Assembly (NCBI RefSeq): GCF_025685645.1 | Contig: NZ_JAGSYF010000002.1 | Coordinates: 620,001 to 684,000 of the forward strand | DNA from: Edaphobacter bradus | Lineage (GTDB): Bacteria > Acidobacteriota > Terriglobia > Terriglobales > Acidobacteriaceae | Direction: 5' to 3' | DNA: 64,000 nucleotides | Shown: positions 44,610 to 53,681 of the stretch, one piece after another | How positions within the stretch are numbered: position 1 is the stretch's first letter | Layout of the letters: each line of letters begins with the position of its first letter | Made by a program: the position numbers and the translations under genes | Notes under the pieces: generated by a model | Database searches by the model: none | Seen by the model: only the letters and a program-made list of their open reading frames with translations | What the model was told of the DNA's origin: nothing

Positions 44610-45365
44610 CTAAACTTTCTTAGCGCCGCGTATCTTACGGACCAGCATCAGCAGCGGATCATAGAACTCATCCACCACGCGCTCCTTCAGCGGGATGATG
44701 GCATTGTCCGTGATATGGATATCTTCAGGGCACACCTCGGTGCAGCATTTCGTGATGTTGCAAAGCCCAATACCGAGGTTCTCCTTCAACACGCGTGTTC
44801 GGGAGACGCCGTCGAGCGGGTGCATTTCGAGCGAGGCCGTACGCACGAAGAACCGTGGCCCTCCGAACTGCTCCTGCTTGCCGTGCTCGCGCAGTACGTG
44901 GCAGACGTTCTGGCAAAGGAAGCACTCAATGCACTTGCGAAATTCCTGCACGCGGTCCACGTCGCGCTGATACATCTTCCACGCGACGCCTGGGCGTGGG
45001 CTGAAGGGTGGGATTTTCTTGTTGACGGTAAAGTTCCAGGAGACGTCGGTGACGAGGTCCTTGATCACTGGAAAGGCCTTCATGGGGAAGATGGTGATGG
45101 GCTGATCGAGAGGGAGAGAGTCCATGCGCGTTTTGCAGGTGAGCCGCGGCCGGCCATTAACCTCGGCCGAGCACGAGCCACATTTGCCCGCCTTGCAATT
45201 CCACCGCACGGCCAGGTCGGGTGCCTGGTGCGACTGAACGGAGTGCAGGGCGTCGAGCACGACCATTCCAGGGACAAGAGGTACACGATAGTCCGCGGGC
45301 GCTCCACCTTTGCTGTCGCCCCGGAAGACCCGCAACGTCGCTTCTGCGAATGAGCCCTGAGCCAT
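44610..45365 (-). CDS. sdhB: Succinate dehydrogenase/fumarate reductase iron-sulfur subunit
   Basis: 251 aa; GGAGG 6 bp before the ATG. N-terminal 2Fe-2S ferredoxin domain with CKAGKCGSCSAEVNG and a later Cys (RLTCKTRMD). The C-terminal helical domain has KCIECFLCQNVCHV (4Fe-4S) and the CNITKCCTEVCPEDI region, binding the 3Fe-4S and closing the 4Fe-4S cluster. It passes electrons from the flavoprotein to the membrane anchor. The order anchor, flavoprotein, iron-sulfur subunit resembles the actinobacterial Sdh1 type. Confidence 0.95.
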   Translation of the reverse strand: MAQGSFAEATLRVFRGDSKGGAPADYRVPLVPGMVVLDALHSVQSHQAPDLAVRWNCKAGKCGSCSAEVNGRPRLTCKTRMDSLPLDQPITIFPMKAFPVIKDLVTDVSWNFTVNKKIPPFSPRPGVAWKMYQRDVDRVQEFRKCIECFLCQNVCHVLREHGKQEQFGGPRFFVRTASLEMHPLDGVSRTRVLKENLGIGLCNITKCCTEVCPEDIHITDNAIIPLKERVVDEFYDPLLMLVRKIRGAKKV

Positions 45366-45377
45366 CGTCAGCCTCCG

Positions 45378-47105
45378 CTACTTTGGTGCGCTCTCTTCTG
45401 CAAACAGTTGCTTCAGATCATCGGGCATCTCAAGGACAGGGCTTTCGACGAGGGTCATCGTGCCAGCCTTCTTGACCACGACATTATGCTTCTTTCCCCA
45501 TGCATCGTCCAGAGCCGGGTAGTCAATGCGGCTGTGCGCACCACGGCTCTCCCGGCGCGCAAGCGCGCTTCGGGTCACTGCTTCAGCGACGGTCAACATG
45601 CTGTGCAGATCCCACGCGAGGTGCCATCCCGGATTGAAGAGCCGCGAGCCTTCAACGCGCACTCGAGCTGCGCGCTCGCTCAGTTTCTCGAGCTGTGACA
45701 AAGCCTGGCGGAGATCTTCTTCGTTGCGAAAGATGCCGACGAGGCTCTGCATGGCGCCCTGCAGGTCTTCGTGAATGGCGTAGGGGCTGTCGCCATCAGG
45801 CCGCTCGAAGGGCGTTAGCATACTACGTTCCGCTTCCTGGATTTGCGAGGAATCGATCGTGGGCGCTGCACATCGCCTGGCCTGCTCTGCGGCCGCCAAT
45901 CCCGCTCGCCGGCCAAACACCAGCAGATCGGAGAGTGAGTTGCCGCCGAGCCGGTTTGCTCCGTGGAGCCCGACCGCTGCTTCTCCCGCCGCGAACAGCC
46001 CCGGGATCGATGCCTGTGCAGTCTCTGCGTCCACACGGATGCCCCCCATCATGTAGTGACACGTCGGGCCGACCTCCATGGGGCCCTTCGTGATGTCCAC
46101 ATCCGCCAGCTCGAGAAACTGGTGATACATGCTGGGTAGCTTGCGCTTTACGTAGTCGGCCGGCTTGTGAGAGATATCGAGGAATGCGCCTCCATGCTCG
46201 GTTCCGCGGCCCTCACGCACCTCGGTGTAGATGGAGCGCGCAACCACGTCGCGAGTAGAGAGCTCAAGTTTCTTTGGGTCGTAGCGCTCCATGAAGCGCT
46301 CGCCGTCCTTGTTGCGAAGGATCCCTCCCTCGCCGCGCACGGCTTCAGTCACCAGAATGCCTTGCACTCCCGGTGGCCATACCATGCCGGTGGGATGAAA
46401 CTGCACGAACTCCATGTCCATCAACTCGGCGCCCGCGTCATAGGCGAGCGCCATGCCATCGCCTGTGTACTCCCAGGAGTTCGACGTGATCTTCCAGGCC
46501 TTGCCGATGCCTCCAGTGCAGATGACCACAGACTTGGCTTTGAAGATGACGAAGCGGCCCTGCTCACGCCAGTAGCCGAAGGCCCCGGCGATACGGTCGC
46601 CGTCTTTGAGCAGCCGCGTGATCGTGCACTCCATATATACGTCGATGCCCAGGTGCACGCCGCGATCCTGTAAGGTGCGGATCATCTCCAGTCCAGTGCG
46701 ATCACCGACATGGCACAGCCGCTTAAACGTATGGCCGCCGAAGGCTCGTTGCAGGATCTCGCCATTCTCGGTGCGGTCGAATAGCGCTCCCCACTGCTCC
46801 AGCTCGCGCACCCGTTCAGGGGCTTCCGTAGCGTGGAGCTGGGCCATGCGCCAGTTGTTCAGAAACTTCCCGCCACGCAACGTGTCGCGGAAGTGCGTGC
46901 GCCAGTCGTCCGCCTCATCAACGTTCGCCATCGCCGCGGCGATACCGCCTTCGGCCATAACCGTGTGCGCTTTGCCGAGCAGAGACTTGCACACAACGCC
47001 GACACTCACACCCTGGGCCAAGGCTTCGATTGCGGCTCGAAGACCCGCCCCGCCGGCGCCGATGATGAGTACGTCGTGCTCGTGGGTTTCGTAGTTGGAG
47101 TTCAT
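45378..47105 (-). CDS. sdhA: Succinate dehydrogenase/fumarate reductase flavoprotein subunit
   Basis: 575 aa from the ATG at 47105, which overlaps the TGA of the anchor gene (ATGA); the open frame continues upstream only inside that gene. FAD site HDVLIIGAGGAGLRAAIEAL, the flavin-linking HTVMAEGG region, 'VQFHPTGMVWPPGVQGIL', GGEGGILRNK-like active-site text (here RGEGGILRNKDGERFMERY), HYMMGGIRVD and LHGANRLGGNSLSDLLVFGR. It oxidises succinate to fumarate. Length is typical of Sdh1-type flavoproteins. Confidence 0.96.
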   Translation of the reverse strand: MNSNYETHEHDVLIIGAGGAGLRAAIEALAQGVSVGVVCKSLLGKAHTVMAEGGIAAAMANVDEADDWRTHFRDTLRGGKFLNNWRMAQLHATEAPERVRELEQWGALFDRTENGEILQRAFGGHTFKRLCHVGDRTGLEMIRTLQDRGVHLGIDVYMECTITRLLKDGDRIAGAFGYWREQGRFVIFKAKSVVICTGGIGKAWKITSNSWEYTGDGMALAYDAGAELMDMEFVQFHPTGMVWPPGVQGILVTEAVRGEGGILRNKDGERFMERYDPKKLELSTRDVVARSIYTEVREGRGTEHGGAFLDISHKPADYVKRKLPSMYHQFLELADVDITKGPMEVGPTCHYMMGGIRVDAETAQASIPGLFAAGEAAVGLHGANRLGGNSLSDLLVFGRRAGLAAAEQARRCAAPTIDSSQIQEAERSMLTPFERPDGDSPYAIHEDLQGAMQSLVGIFRNEEDLRQALSQLEKLSERAARVRVEGSRLFNPGWHLAWDLHSMLTVAEAVTRSALARRESRGAHSRIDYPALDDAWGKKHNVVVKKAGTMTLVESPVLEMPDDLKQLFAEESAPK

Positions 47106-47857
47106 AGCAGCCGGAAGTCCCTCAGGACACCCGCAGACACCACACGCACGTAGAGATCGGCCAGACCCACGGAGAAAAGACTCATCCATGCAAAGAGCAT
47201 GTGGCGTTCATTCAACCAACTGAGCCATCGCCAGGTAGTGTGTCGCGGGCCGCCGAATGCCGTGCAGGAGAAGCAATCGAGCTTTCCTCCCGCCAGGTGA
47301 CGCAGGGAGTGGCAAGAAAAAGTGTAGAGAGTCAGCAGAGAGATATTTGCCAGGAGGACGAGTGAACCCACGCCAACGCCAAATCCGTTCTGGAAAAAGA
47401 AACCGCGAATTGCATCTCGCCAGAGGAAGAAGAGATACACAATTGCGAGATAAAGGAACCAGCGATGGAGATTTTGAAGAATGAAAGGAAAGGAGGTTTC
47501 ACCACGGTACGCACCCTTCCTTCCTTCGCCGACCGCGCAACCCGGCGGATCCAGAAAGAAAGCCCGATAGTACGCCTTTCGATAGTAGTAGCAGGTCGCG
47601 CGGAAGCCGAGCGGCCCGATCAGAACCAGAAGGGCAGGAGAAAGCCGCCACCAATGGTGCTCAGGATCGATCAGCGGAGAATAAAACGGAGAGAGGTAAG
47701 GCCCCCACTCGTAGAACCTCCCTTCGAAGGCTCGAAAGGTGGCGTAGACGGTGAACAGGCCTAGAACTGCGACCACCGGCAAAATTTCAACCCACCACGC
47801 ATCCTGTCGGAGTGTGCTGCCGAAACCGCTGGCCCGATTAGCAGAAGATCTAGCCAT
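47102..47857 (-). CDS. Succinate dehydrogenase membrane anchor (single-subunit, Sdh1-like)
   Basis: 251 aa from ATG 47857, with GAGG before it; an upstream start at 47905 lacks an RBS. About five membrane segments: WWVEILPVVAVLGLFTVYA, LSPALLVLIGPLGFRATCY, WFLYLAIVYLFFLW, LVLLANISLLTLYTF and MLFAWMSLFSVGLADLYVRV. His residues sit in LHRWFLYL and SCHSLRHL, possible haem ligands, and a CFSC motif is present (KLDCFSCTAF). One large anchor in place of SdhC and SdhD is typical of Sdh1 in actinobacteria and of acidobacterial operons. First gene of the operon, overlapping sdhA by 4 bp. Confidence 0.85.
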   Translation of the reverse strand: MARSSANRASGFGSTLRQDAWWVEILPVVAVLGLFTVYATFRAFEGRFYEWGPYLSPFYSPLIDPEHHWWRLSPALLVLIGPLGFRATCYYYRKAYYRAFFLDPPGCAVGEGRKGAYRGETSFPFILQNLHRWFLYLAIVYLFFLWRDAIRGFFFQNGFGVGVGSLVLLANISLLTLYTFSCHSLRHLAGGKLDCFSCTAFGGPRHTTWRWLSWLNERHMLFAWMSLFSVGLADLYVRVVSAGVLRDFRLL

Positions 47858-48202
47858 GGGTGCCTCACGTCGGACATAGACTAGCCGCAAAACAAACTTT
47901 TGCAAATCAGAATTTTCACGTGATTCGAGCGGCGAAGCGAATCAGGAGAGCCCATGAATGGCCTCCTGGGCGGCTGCTGCAGCGATCATACTTGCACATT
48001 CAGCCGCGAGTTCTGCTGCCCCCGCGGAGAGCCAAATGTAAAGCGTTATCAGCTGTGACTGGGCACACAGTTTTCGGGGCCTTGTTTGGGCGATCCCGTT
48101 TGACATCTGTTTTCTGGCGGGAGCATAGTGTCCGGCAGCTTAGAACGTTGGCCCAACATATCCCGTTGCTGAGAAATCGTTTACTCAGGAGGCTCGACGT
48201 AT
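47858..48202. promoter_or_regulatory. Divergent promoter region of the sdh operon and a TonB receptor
   Basis: 345 bp between divergent genes. It must hold both promoters. GGAGG at about 48188-48192 serves the receptor. I did not find a clear -35/-10 pair, operator or riboswitch. Confidence 0.4.
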
Positions 48203-51200
48203 ATGCATCTCTCAAAGACAAGGGACAGCCATTTATTTTCTCCGCGCGCGCTTGTGCGTCTCTGCCTGGCGCTGGGCGCACTTCTCGTTAGCTCCCAACT
48301 AGTACAGGCGCAGTTCCGCGCCTCAATTCAGGGCACCGTCCTGGATCCTGATGGCGCAGTGATCCCCGGCGCCACTATCACGCTCAAAGACAACGACACG
48401 AATAACACTCGGACAACGACCTCAAACAGCGCGGGCGTGTACAACTTCGGCGCCCTGGGGCCCGATCACTACACCCTCTCTGCCTCAGCCACCGGCTTTC
48501 AGGACAAGGCCATCCAGAATCTGACCATCACCCCTGAGCAAGCCAACTCGATCAACCTGCAGCTCGATCCCGGCGCGGCAGCCACCACGATCAACGTGGC
48601 TGCCGAGTCAATTCCCGCGCTCGACACAGAGACAGCAAATATCGGCGGCACTGTCACCAGCAACGATATTGAACACCTGCCCTCAGTCAATCGCGATGTC
48701 TTCACGCTGACCCAGTTGGTACCTGGTGTTGTCAGCGACGGATCGCAAGCTGCTGGTGGCGGTGTCTATAACACCCCCGGCAATCAGGGCCCGGGCGGTT
48801 CCGGCGCAGGAGGTCAGCCCCCGACGGAAAACGGTCCCCAGGCCAACTCCAACGGCCAGCAGTACGAGGCCAACAGCATTTCGATCGACGGAATCAGCAC
48901 GGTCAGCGCGGTGTGGGGCGGTACTACGGTCATCACGCCTAACCAGGACTCGATCAGCAACGTAAGAATCGTCACGAACGATTACGACGCTGAGAACGGC
49001 CGTTTCAGCGGTGCGCAGACGATGGTCACTTCGAAGAGCGGGACCAATCAACTCCATGGGAGTCTCTTCTTTGCGCTTCACAGGCCAGGTCTGAACGCTT
49101 ACCAGCGGTTTACCGGAGTGGGTAAACCAATCAAAGATACGGCTCGCTTCAACCAGTATGGCGGCAGCATCGGCGGCCCCATCCTGAAGAACAGGATCTT
49201 TGCCTTCTTTGCGTATGAGACAACGCCGAATAGCTCGACCACCATAAGCACAGGTTGGTACGAAACGCCGGCCTTCGACGGTCTGGCCCGCACCGGCAGC
49301 ATCGCCTCGCAGTTCCTGACCTTTCCGGGATCAGCTGTCAGGACCACTGGAATCATTACCGCCGGTGAGACATGCGGCAACATCGGTCTTGTGGAAGGCG
49401 TCAACTGCCGTACCATTGCCGGCCAGGGGCTGAACATCGGCTCTCCGCTCACGTCTCCTCTGGGAACACAGGATCCGACGGCAACAGGCACCTCCCCGAA
49501 TCCAGGAGTGGGGAGTGGTCTGTCGAATGTGGCGGACATTGCTGACTACGGCGTCGCCTTCCCCTCCTCCTCCAATTACAAGCAATACAACGGCCGCATG
49601 GATGCAGACGCCACCAAGAAAGACCACCTCTCCTTCACCATCTACTGGGTTCCGTTTTCGAACACGTTCTACAACGGCGGCGCCCGTGACTACAACCTGT
49701 TCACTCACAATCAGACGAACGACGCCTTTGCTGTGATCTGGAATCGCGTCATCTCCGCAACCTTCCTCAACGAAGCGCGCGCGAACGCTGCCGGTTGGCG
49801 CTGGAATGAGATCGCAGACAACCCCACGCAGCCGGTTGGATTGCCGCAGGCCACAATCAACCAGATCGGCTCGATTACGCTCAATCAGTTCGGCACCAAC
49901 CTGGGGAGCGTTCTGAATCAGTGGACGTACACTTACAAGGATGTCGCTACCAAGGTCTTCGGCCCCCACACCATCAAGTTCGGTGGGGAGTTCACCAATC
50001 TGCGTTACCTCAACAATCCCATCGGGCGGCCGTTCTATAACTTCTACAACGTCTGGGATTTTCTCAACGATGCTCCGCAGTTAGAGCAAGGCAACTTCAA
50101 CACGGTAACCGGGTTTCCCGGAGGAAACCGGCAAGACGACCGTGAGAACATATATGGATTTTTCGTTCAGGATTCCTGGAAGGCCCTGCCAAACCTGACG
50201 ATCTTTGCCGGACTGCGGTACTCGTATTTTGGCGCCCTCCATAACAAGCAGAACACCCTGAGCGTCGCCCGGTTAGGTGGAGGCACAAACCTCTTTACGG
50301 GCATTCATATGAAGCAAGGCGGAGATTTGTGGAATCCGCAGAAACTCAACTTTGGACCGCAGGTAGGTTTCAACTGGAGCCCGACGCAGCTCAACGGGAA
50401 GCTCGTGCTGCGCGGCGGATATGGGCTGAACTACAACCAGCAAGAGATCGCCATCTCGGCGAATGCGGGTTTCAATCCGCCATCGCAGGGCTTCTATAGC
50501 TTTTCGTTCGCCAGTCCTACCAACCCCGGTCCGAATGGTGGAAAGATTCTCTATGGAATTTCGAGCAACCCGCATTCCTTGAATGGTTTCGCGTCGAATC
50601 CTAACACCATTACCACCTACAACTCGGCGTTCCTTCCGACAACGGGCAGTGCGAGTGTCACTAGCTTCGGTGATCCTGTCGGCGGACTTCCCACCGCGTA
50701 TAGCCACCACTATTCCCTGGAGGTCCAGTACGACCTGGGCCACCAGCTCGTCGCCTCGGTGGGTTACCAGGGCAGTTCGTCGCGCTATCTGATTACGCAG
50801 GTGAATCAAAATGCCGCCGGCCTGGTGGAAGGCGTGCCGTTGAACCCGCTTATTACGAACCTGGACCACTACGGGAACGACGGTACTTCCAATAACAATC
50901 AGTTCCTCGCGGAATTGAGGCACTCGTTTTCGCATCGCTTCTCCGTCGACGCGCAGTTCTTCTGGGCGAAGAGCATAGATAACGGTTCGGGCCCCTTTGA
51001 AGAAGACCCTTACTATCCCTACAATCCCACCTTTTCCCGTGGGCGCTCCGACTACAACATTGGCAAGTCCTTCAAGCTCTTTGGCCTGTGGCAGCCGGTG
51101 ATCTTCCGTGGAGATAAGGCATGGCTTGAAAAGATCCTTGGCACCTGGACGCTCAGCGGAATCCTGAACCTTCACACGGGTTTTCCATGGTCACCTACCT

Positions 51201-51748
51201 ACGGGATAACGCAATCACTGTATTGTCAACTTTGCGGTTACTTCAACGTGCGCGGCCGTTATCTTGGCGGAGCAGGAAACTCGCACAGCAACGATGCCTT
51301 CAAGAAGGGAAGCAACTTCGCCGGGATTCTGACGGGAGAACAGAAAACGCAAGCAGCTGTCAACGGCAATTCCACGGTTGTCGCCTATTCCAACAAGTAC
51401 TTCTCCGTGCCGAATTTTCAATCGGCTGTAACGTGGGCAAGCCCCACTGGCTTCCCGGCGCCAAATATGGCACTGCCTCCGCTACCAGGTTCGTCGCGCA
51501 ACTCCTTCGATGGTCCGAATTACAGGAATCTTGATCTCTCGCTGACCAAGGGATTCGGGTTTCCGAATACTCGCGTTCTTGGTGAGAATGCGAAGTTCGA
51601 AATCCGTGCTGATTTCTTGAACCTGTTCAACCTTCTGAACCTCAATCCACAAAGCGTCTCGAACAACATCAACGCCGCAAACTTCGGGATGGATACTACT
51701 GCCCTCGGGGCAAGAACCATCAGCTTCCAGCTCCGCTTCAGCTTCTAA
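48203..51748 (+). CDS. TonB-dependent receptor, Oar-like
   Basis: 1181 aa. GGAGG precedes the ATG; signal peptide LCLALGALLVSSQLVQAQ. Carboxypeptidase-regulatory domain about 38-120 (ASIQGTVLDPDGAVIPGATI), plug about 130-290 (YEANSISIDGISTVSAVWGG, RFSGAQTMVTSKSGTNQLHG), then a barrel ending in RTISFQLRFSF. The next gene on the same strand is a GH39 beta-xylosidase-like enzyme, beyond a strong terminator, which hints at xylan-derived ligands. The receptor and enzyme may still be separately transcribed. Confidence 0.93.
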   Translation: MHLSKTRDSHLFSPRALVRLCLALGALLVSSQLVQAQFRASIQGTVLDPDGAVIPGATITLKDNDTNNTRTTTSNSAGVYNFGALGPDHYTLSASATGFQDKAIQNLTITPEQANSINLQLDPGAAATTINVAAESIPALDTETANIGGTVTSNDIEHLPSVNRDVFTLTQLVPGVVSDGSQAAGGGVYNTPGNQGPGGSGAGGQPPTENGPQANSNGQQYEANSISIDGISTVSAVWGGTTVITPNQDSISNVRIVTNDYDAENGRFSGAQTMVTSKSGTNQLHGSLFFALHRPGLNAYQRFTGVGKPIKDTARFNQYGGSIGGPILKNRIFAFFAYETTPNSSTTISTGWYETPAFDGLARTGSIASQFLTFPGSAVRTTGIITAGETCGNIGLVEGVNCRTIAGQGLNIGSPLTSPLGTQDPTATGTSPNPGVGSGLSNVADIADYGVAFPSSSNYKQYNGRMDADATKKDHLSFTIYWVPFSNTFYNGGARDYNLFTHNQTNDAFAVIWNRVISATFLNEARANAAGWRWNEIADNPTQPVGLPQATINQIGSITLNQFGTNLGSVLNQWTYTYKDVATKVFGPHTIKFGGEFTNLRYLNNPIGRPFYNFYNVWDFLNDAPQLEQGNFNTVTGFPGGNRQDDRENIYGFFVQDSWKALPNLTIFAGLRYSYFGALHNKQNTLSVARLGGGTNLFTGIHMKQGGDLWNPQKLNFGPQVGFNWSPTQLNGKLVLRGGYGLNYNQQEIAISANAGFNPPSQGFYSFSFASPTNPGPNGGKILYGISSNPHSLNGFASNPNTITTYNSAFLPTTGSASVTSFGDPVGGLPTAYSHHYSLEVQYDLGHQLVASVGYQGSSSRYLITQVNQNAAGLVEGVPLNPLITNLDHYGNDGTSNNNQFLAELRHSFSHRFSVDAQFFWAKSIDNGSGPFEEDPYYPYNPTFSRGRSDYNIGKSFKLFGLWQPVIFRGDKAWLEKILGTWTLSGILNLHTGFPWSPTYGITQSLYCQLCGYFNVRGRYLGGAGNSHSNDAFKKGSNFAGILTGEQKTQAAVNGNSTVVAYSNKYFSVPNFQSAVTWASPTGFPAPNMALPPLPGSSRNSFDGPNYRNLDLSLTKGFGFPNTRVLGENAKFEIRADFLNLFNLLNLNPQSVSNNINAANFGMDTTALGARTISFQLRFSF

Positions 51749-51774
51749 GCTGATGCCGGGCTGCCTGTGGCCAA

Positions 51775-51805
51775 AGAGGGTGCCCGAATGAGCACCCTCT
51801 TTTTT
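51775..51805 (+). terminator. Rho-independent terminator after the TonB receptor
   Basis: AGAGGGTGC (51775-51783) and GCACCCTCT (51792-51800) form a perfect 9-bp stem with an 8-nt loop, followed by five further T residues after the stem. It lies 27 bp beyond the receptor stop and is the clearest intrinsic terminator in the window. Confidence 0.9.
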
Positions 51806-51846
51806 CAAAGACCAGTCAAGATGAGATCGAACGAAGCGGGAAGAAG

Positions 51847-53376
51847 ATGATGCGTATCCTCAGGAGCCCGAGCCTTTGTGCCGCTGGACTTCTCCTTGTC
51901 ACCGGTCTCGGCGCGCCCTCACACGCCAACGCCCAGCAACCTGAACAGATCACCATCGACGCCCGCGCTACTGCCACACCTTTCCCTCACTTCTGGGACC
52001 AGATGTTCGGCTCCGGCCGTGCGGCGCTGGCCCTGCGCCAGAGCTACCAGAACGACCTCACCGCAGTGAAAGCAATCACGGACCTGCACTACCTTCGCTT
52101 CCACGCCATCCTGCACGATGAGCTCGGCGTCTACAACGAAGACGAGCACGGCAATCCCGTCTACAACTTCGTTTATGTCGATCAGATTTACGACAGCCTG
52201 CTTGCTCAGGGCGTGCGTCCGGTCGTCGAGATCAGCTTCATGCCCAGGAAGCTCGCCTTCAACCCCGATGCTCTTCATCCCTTCTGGTACAAGCAGAACG
52301 TCTCGCCGCCCAAGAGCATGGAGCGCTGGGATGACCTGATCCGTGCGCTCGCGCAAAACCTCGTCGGTCGCTACGGCATTGAGGAAGTCGCGCAATGGTA
52401 CTTCGAGGTCTGGAACGAGCCCAACATCGATTTCTGGGGTGGGATTCCGCGTCAGGAATCCTACTTCGACCTCTACGCCCACACCGCGCGCGCGCTGAAA
52501 TCCGTCAGCCCTCGCCTGCGCGTTGGCGGCCCAGCGACCGCTGCGGCTACCTGGGTCCCTGAGTTCCTCAGCTTCGCCGCGACGAGCCACGTCCCCGTCG
52601 ACTTCGTCTCCTCGCACGCCTACGATGACGAGCCCGTAGAACGCCTCCTCGGCACCAACGAGGTCATTCCGCAGGAAGACCGCACCTGTGCCGCTGTCGC
52701 CAAGGTGCGCCGTCAGATTGATGCCTCGCCAATGCCGCATCTTCCGCTGCTCTGGACCGAGTGGAACGTTCCCGGTATGAACCAGCTGCGCGACACGCCA
52801 TACGTCGGCCCAGCGCTCGCTGAGGCCATTCGCACCTGCGACGGCCATGTCGACTATCTCTCGTTCTGGACCTTCTCCGATGTCTTCGAAGAGGGCGGTC
52901 CGGCGCCACGGTCATTTCAAGGTCAGTTTGGCCTTCGCGCTACCGGAGGCATCAACAAGGCGAGCTTCTATGACTACGCGCTGCTCCATCAGCTCGGGAC
53001 CGAGCGCATCGCGAACCCCTCGCACAACGCAATCGTCACCCGCCTGCCGGACGGCTCTCTCGCGATCGCGGTGTGGAACCTCGCCGCGGTCGACCAGCCC
53101 GCTGCGCCGCGACGCATCACGCTGCAAATCAACGGTCTCGCAAAAGACGCGCCCGTCTCTCTTCAGCGCGTCGACGAGGACCACAGCAACGTACTCAAAC
53201 CGTACGCAGCGATGGGAAGCCCAGTGTATCCATCCCCTGCCCAGGTTAAGCAGCTGAATCGCGAAACCGCCCTGCCTCCACCCGAACGCCACGTCCTGCA
53301 AGACAGCACTCTCACCCTGGACCTGAATCCGAATACGCTCGTCCTGCTCAATGTAGGCGTAAGCAAAGCCCGGTGA
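51847..53376 (+). CDS. Secreted GH39 family glycosidase (beta-xylosidase-like)
   Basis: 509 aa with signal peptide ending in PSHANAQ. TIM-barrel GH39 pattern: 'FPHFWDQMFGSGRAALALRQ', HYLRFHAILHDELGVY, VEISFMPRKLAF, FEVWNEPNIDFWGG with acid/base E191, and LLWTEWN with nucleophile E305, then a C-terminal beta-sandwich (about 400-509). GH39 enzymes remove xylose or related sugars from oligosaccharides by a retaining mechanism. Probably periplasmic. GGAAGAAG precedes the first ATG (a second follows directly). Ends 6 bp from the convergent DUF2277 gene. Confidence 0.9.
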   Translation: MMRILRSPSLCAAGLLLVTGLGAPSHANAQQPEQITIDARATATPFPHFWDQMFGSGRAALALRQSYQNDLTAVKAITDLHYLRFHAILHDELGVYNEDEHGNPVYNFVYVDQIYDSLLAQGVRPVVEISFMPRKLAFNPDALHPFWYKQNVSPPKSMERWDDLIRALAQNLVGRYGIEEVAQWYFEVWNEPNIDFWGGIPRQESYFDLYAHTARALKSVSPRLRVGGPATAAATWVPEFLSFAATSHVPVDFVSSHAYDDEPVERLLGTNEVIPQEDRTCAAVAKVRRQIDASPMPHLPLLWTEWNVPGMNQLRDTPYVGPALAEAIRTCDGHVDYLSFWTFSDVFEEGGPAPRSFQGQFGLRATGGINKASFYDYALLHQLGTERIANPSHNAIVTRLPDGSLAIAVWNLAAVDQPAAPRRITLQINGLAKDAPVSLQRVDEDHSNVLKPYAAMGSPVYPSPAQVKQLNRETALPPPERHVLQDSTLTLDLNPNTLVLLNVGVSKAR

Positions 53377-53382
53377 CGACGC

Positions 53383-53661
53383 TCACGCAGTCTCAGGCCG
53401 AAATCGATTCGCGCCGCGCGCTTTGGCCTTAGCTGCCTCTTCTTCGCGGTTCCTTGGAGGTGCATGCGTCTCAAGCGCGGCGAGTAGCTGCGTGGAGACA
53501 GCAGCTACTCCATCCACTGCAGCCTGAAACGCCGCCTCGTTAGCCTTTGACGGTTTGTTGAAGCCGCTGATCTTTCTGACGAACTGAAGAGAGGCGTTGC
53601 GAACCTCAGCGTCGGTGACGGGAGGATCGAAGTTGAAAAGCATTTTGATGTTTCGGCACAT
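53383..53661 (-). CDS. DUF2277 family protein
   Basis: 92 aa. The start MCRNIKMLFNFDPPVTDAEV, the middle LQFVRKISGFNKPSKANEAA and the end PPRNREEEAAKAKARG are the complete signature of DUF2277, small cytoplasmic proteins of unknown function. Members begin MCRNI, so the start is certain. It lies 20 bp downstream of the MBL-fold hydrolase on the same strand and may share its mRNA. Confidence 0.93.
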   Translation of the reverse strand: MCRNIKMLFNFDPPVTDAEVRNASLQFVRKISGFNKPSKANEAAFQAAVDGVAAVSTQLLAALETHAPPRNREEEAAKAKARGANRFRPETA

Positions 53662-53681
53662 TTCTCAAAAACCTCAACAGC

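Noticed and set aside
50273..51175. 300-codon minus frame inside the third TonB receptor
   Set aside because: Antisense shadow with no recognisable domain; the plus strand encodes the receptor barrel without interruption.
51919..52848. 309-codon minus frame inside the GH39 gene
   Set aside because: Antisense shadow; both GH39 catalytic Glu motifs are on the plus strand.
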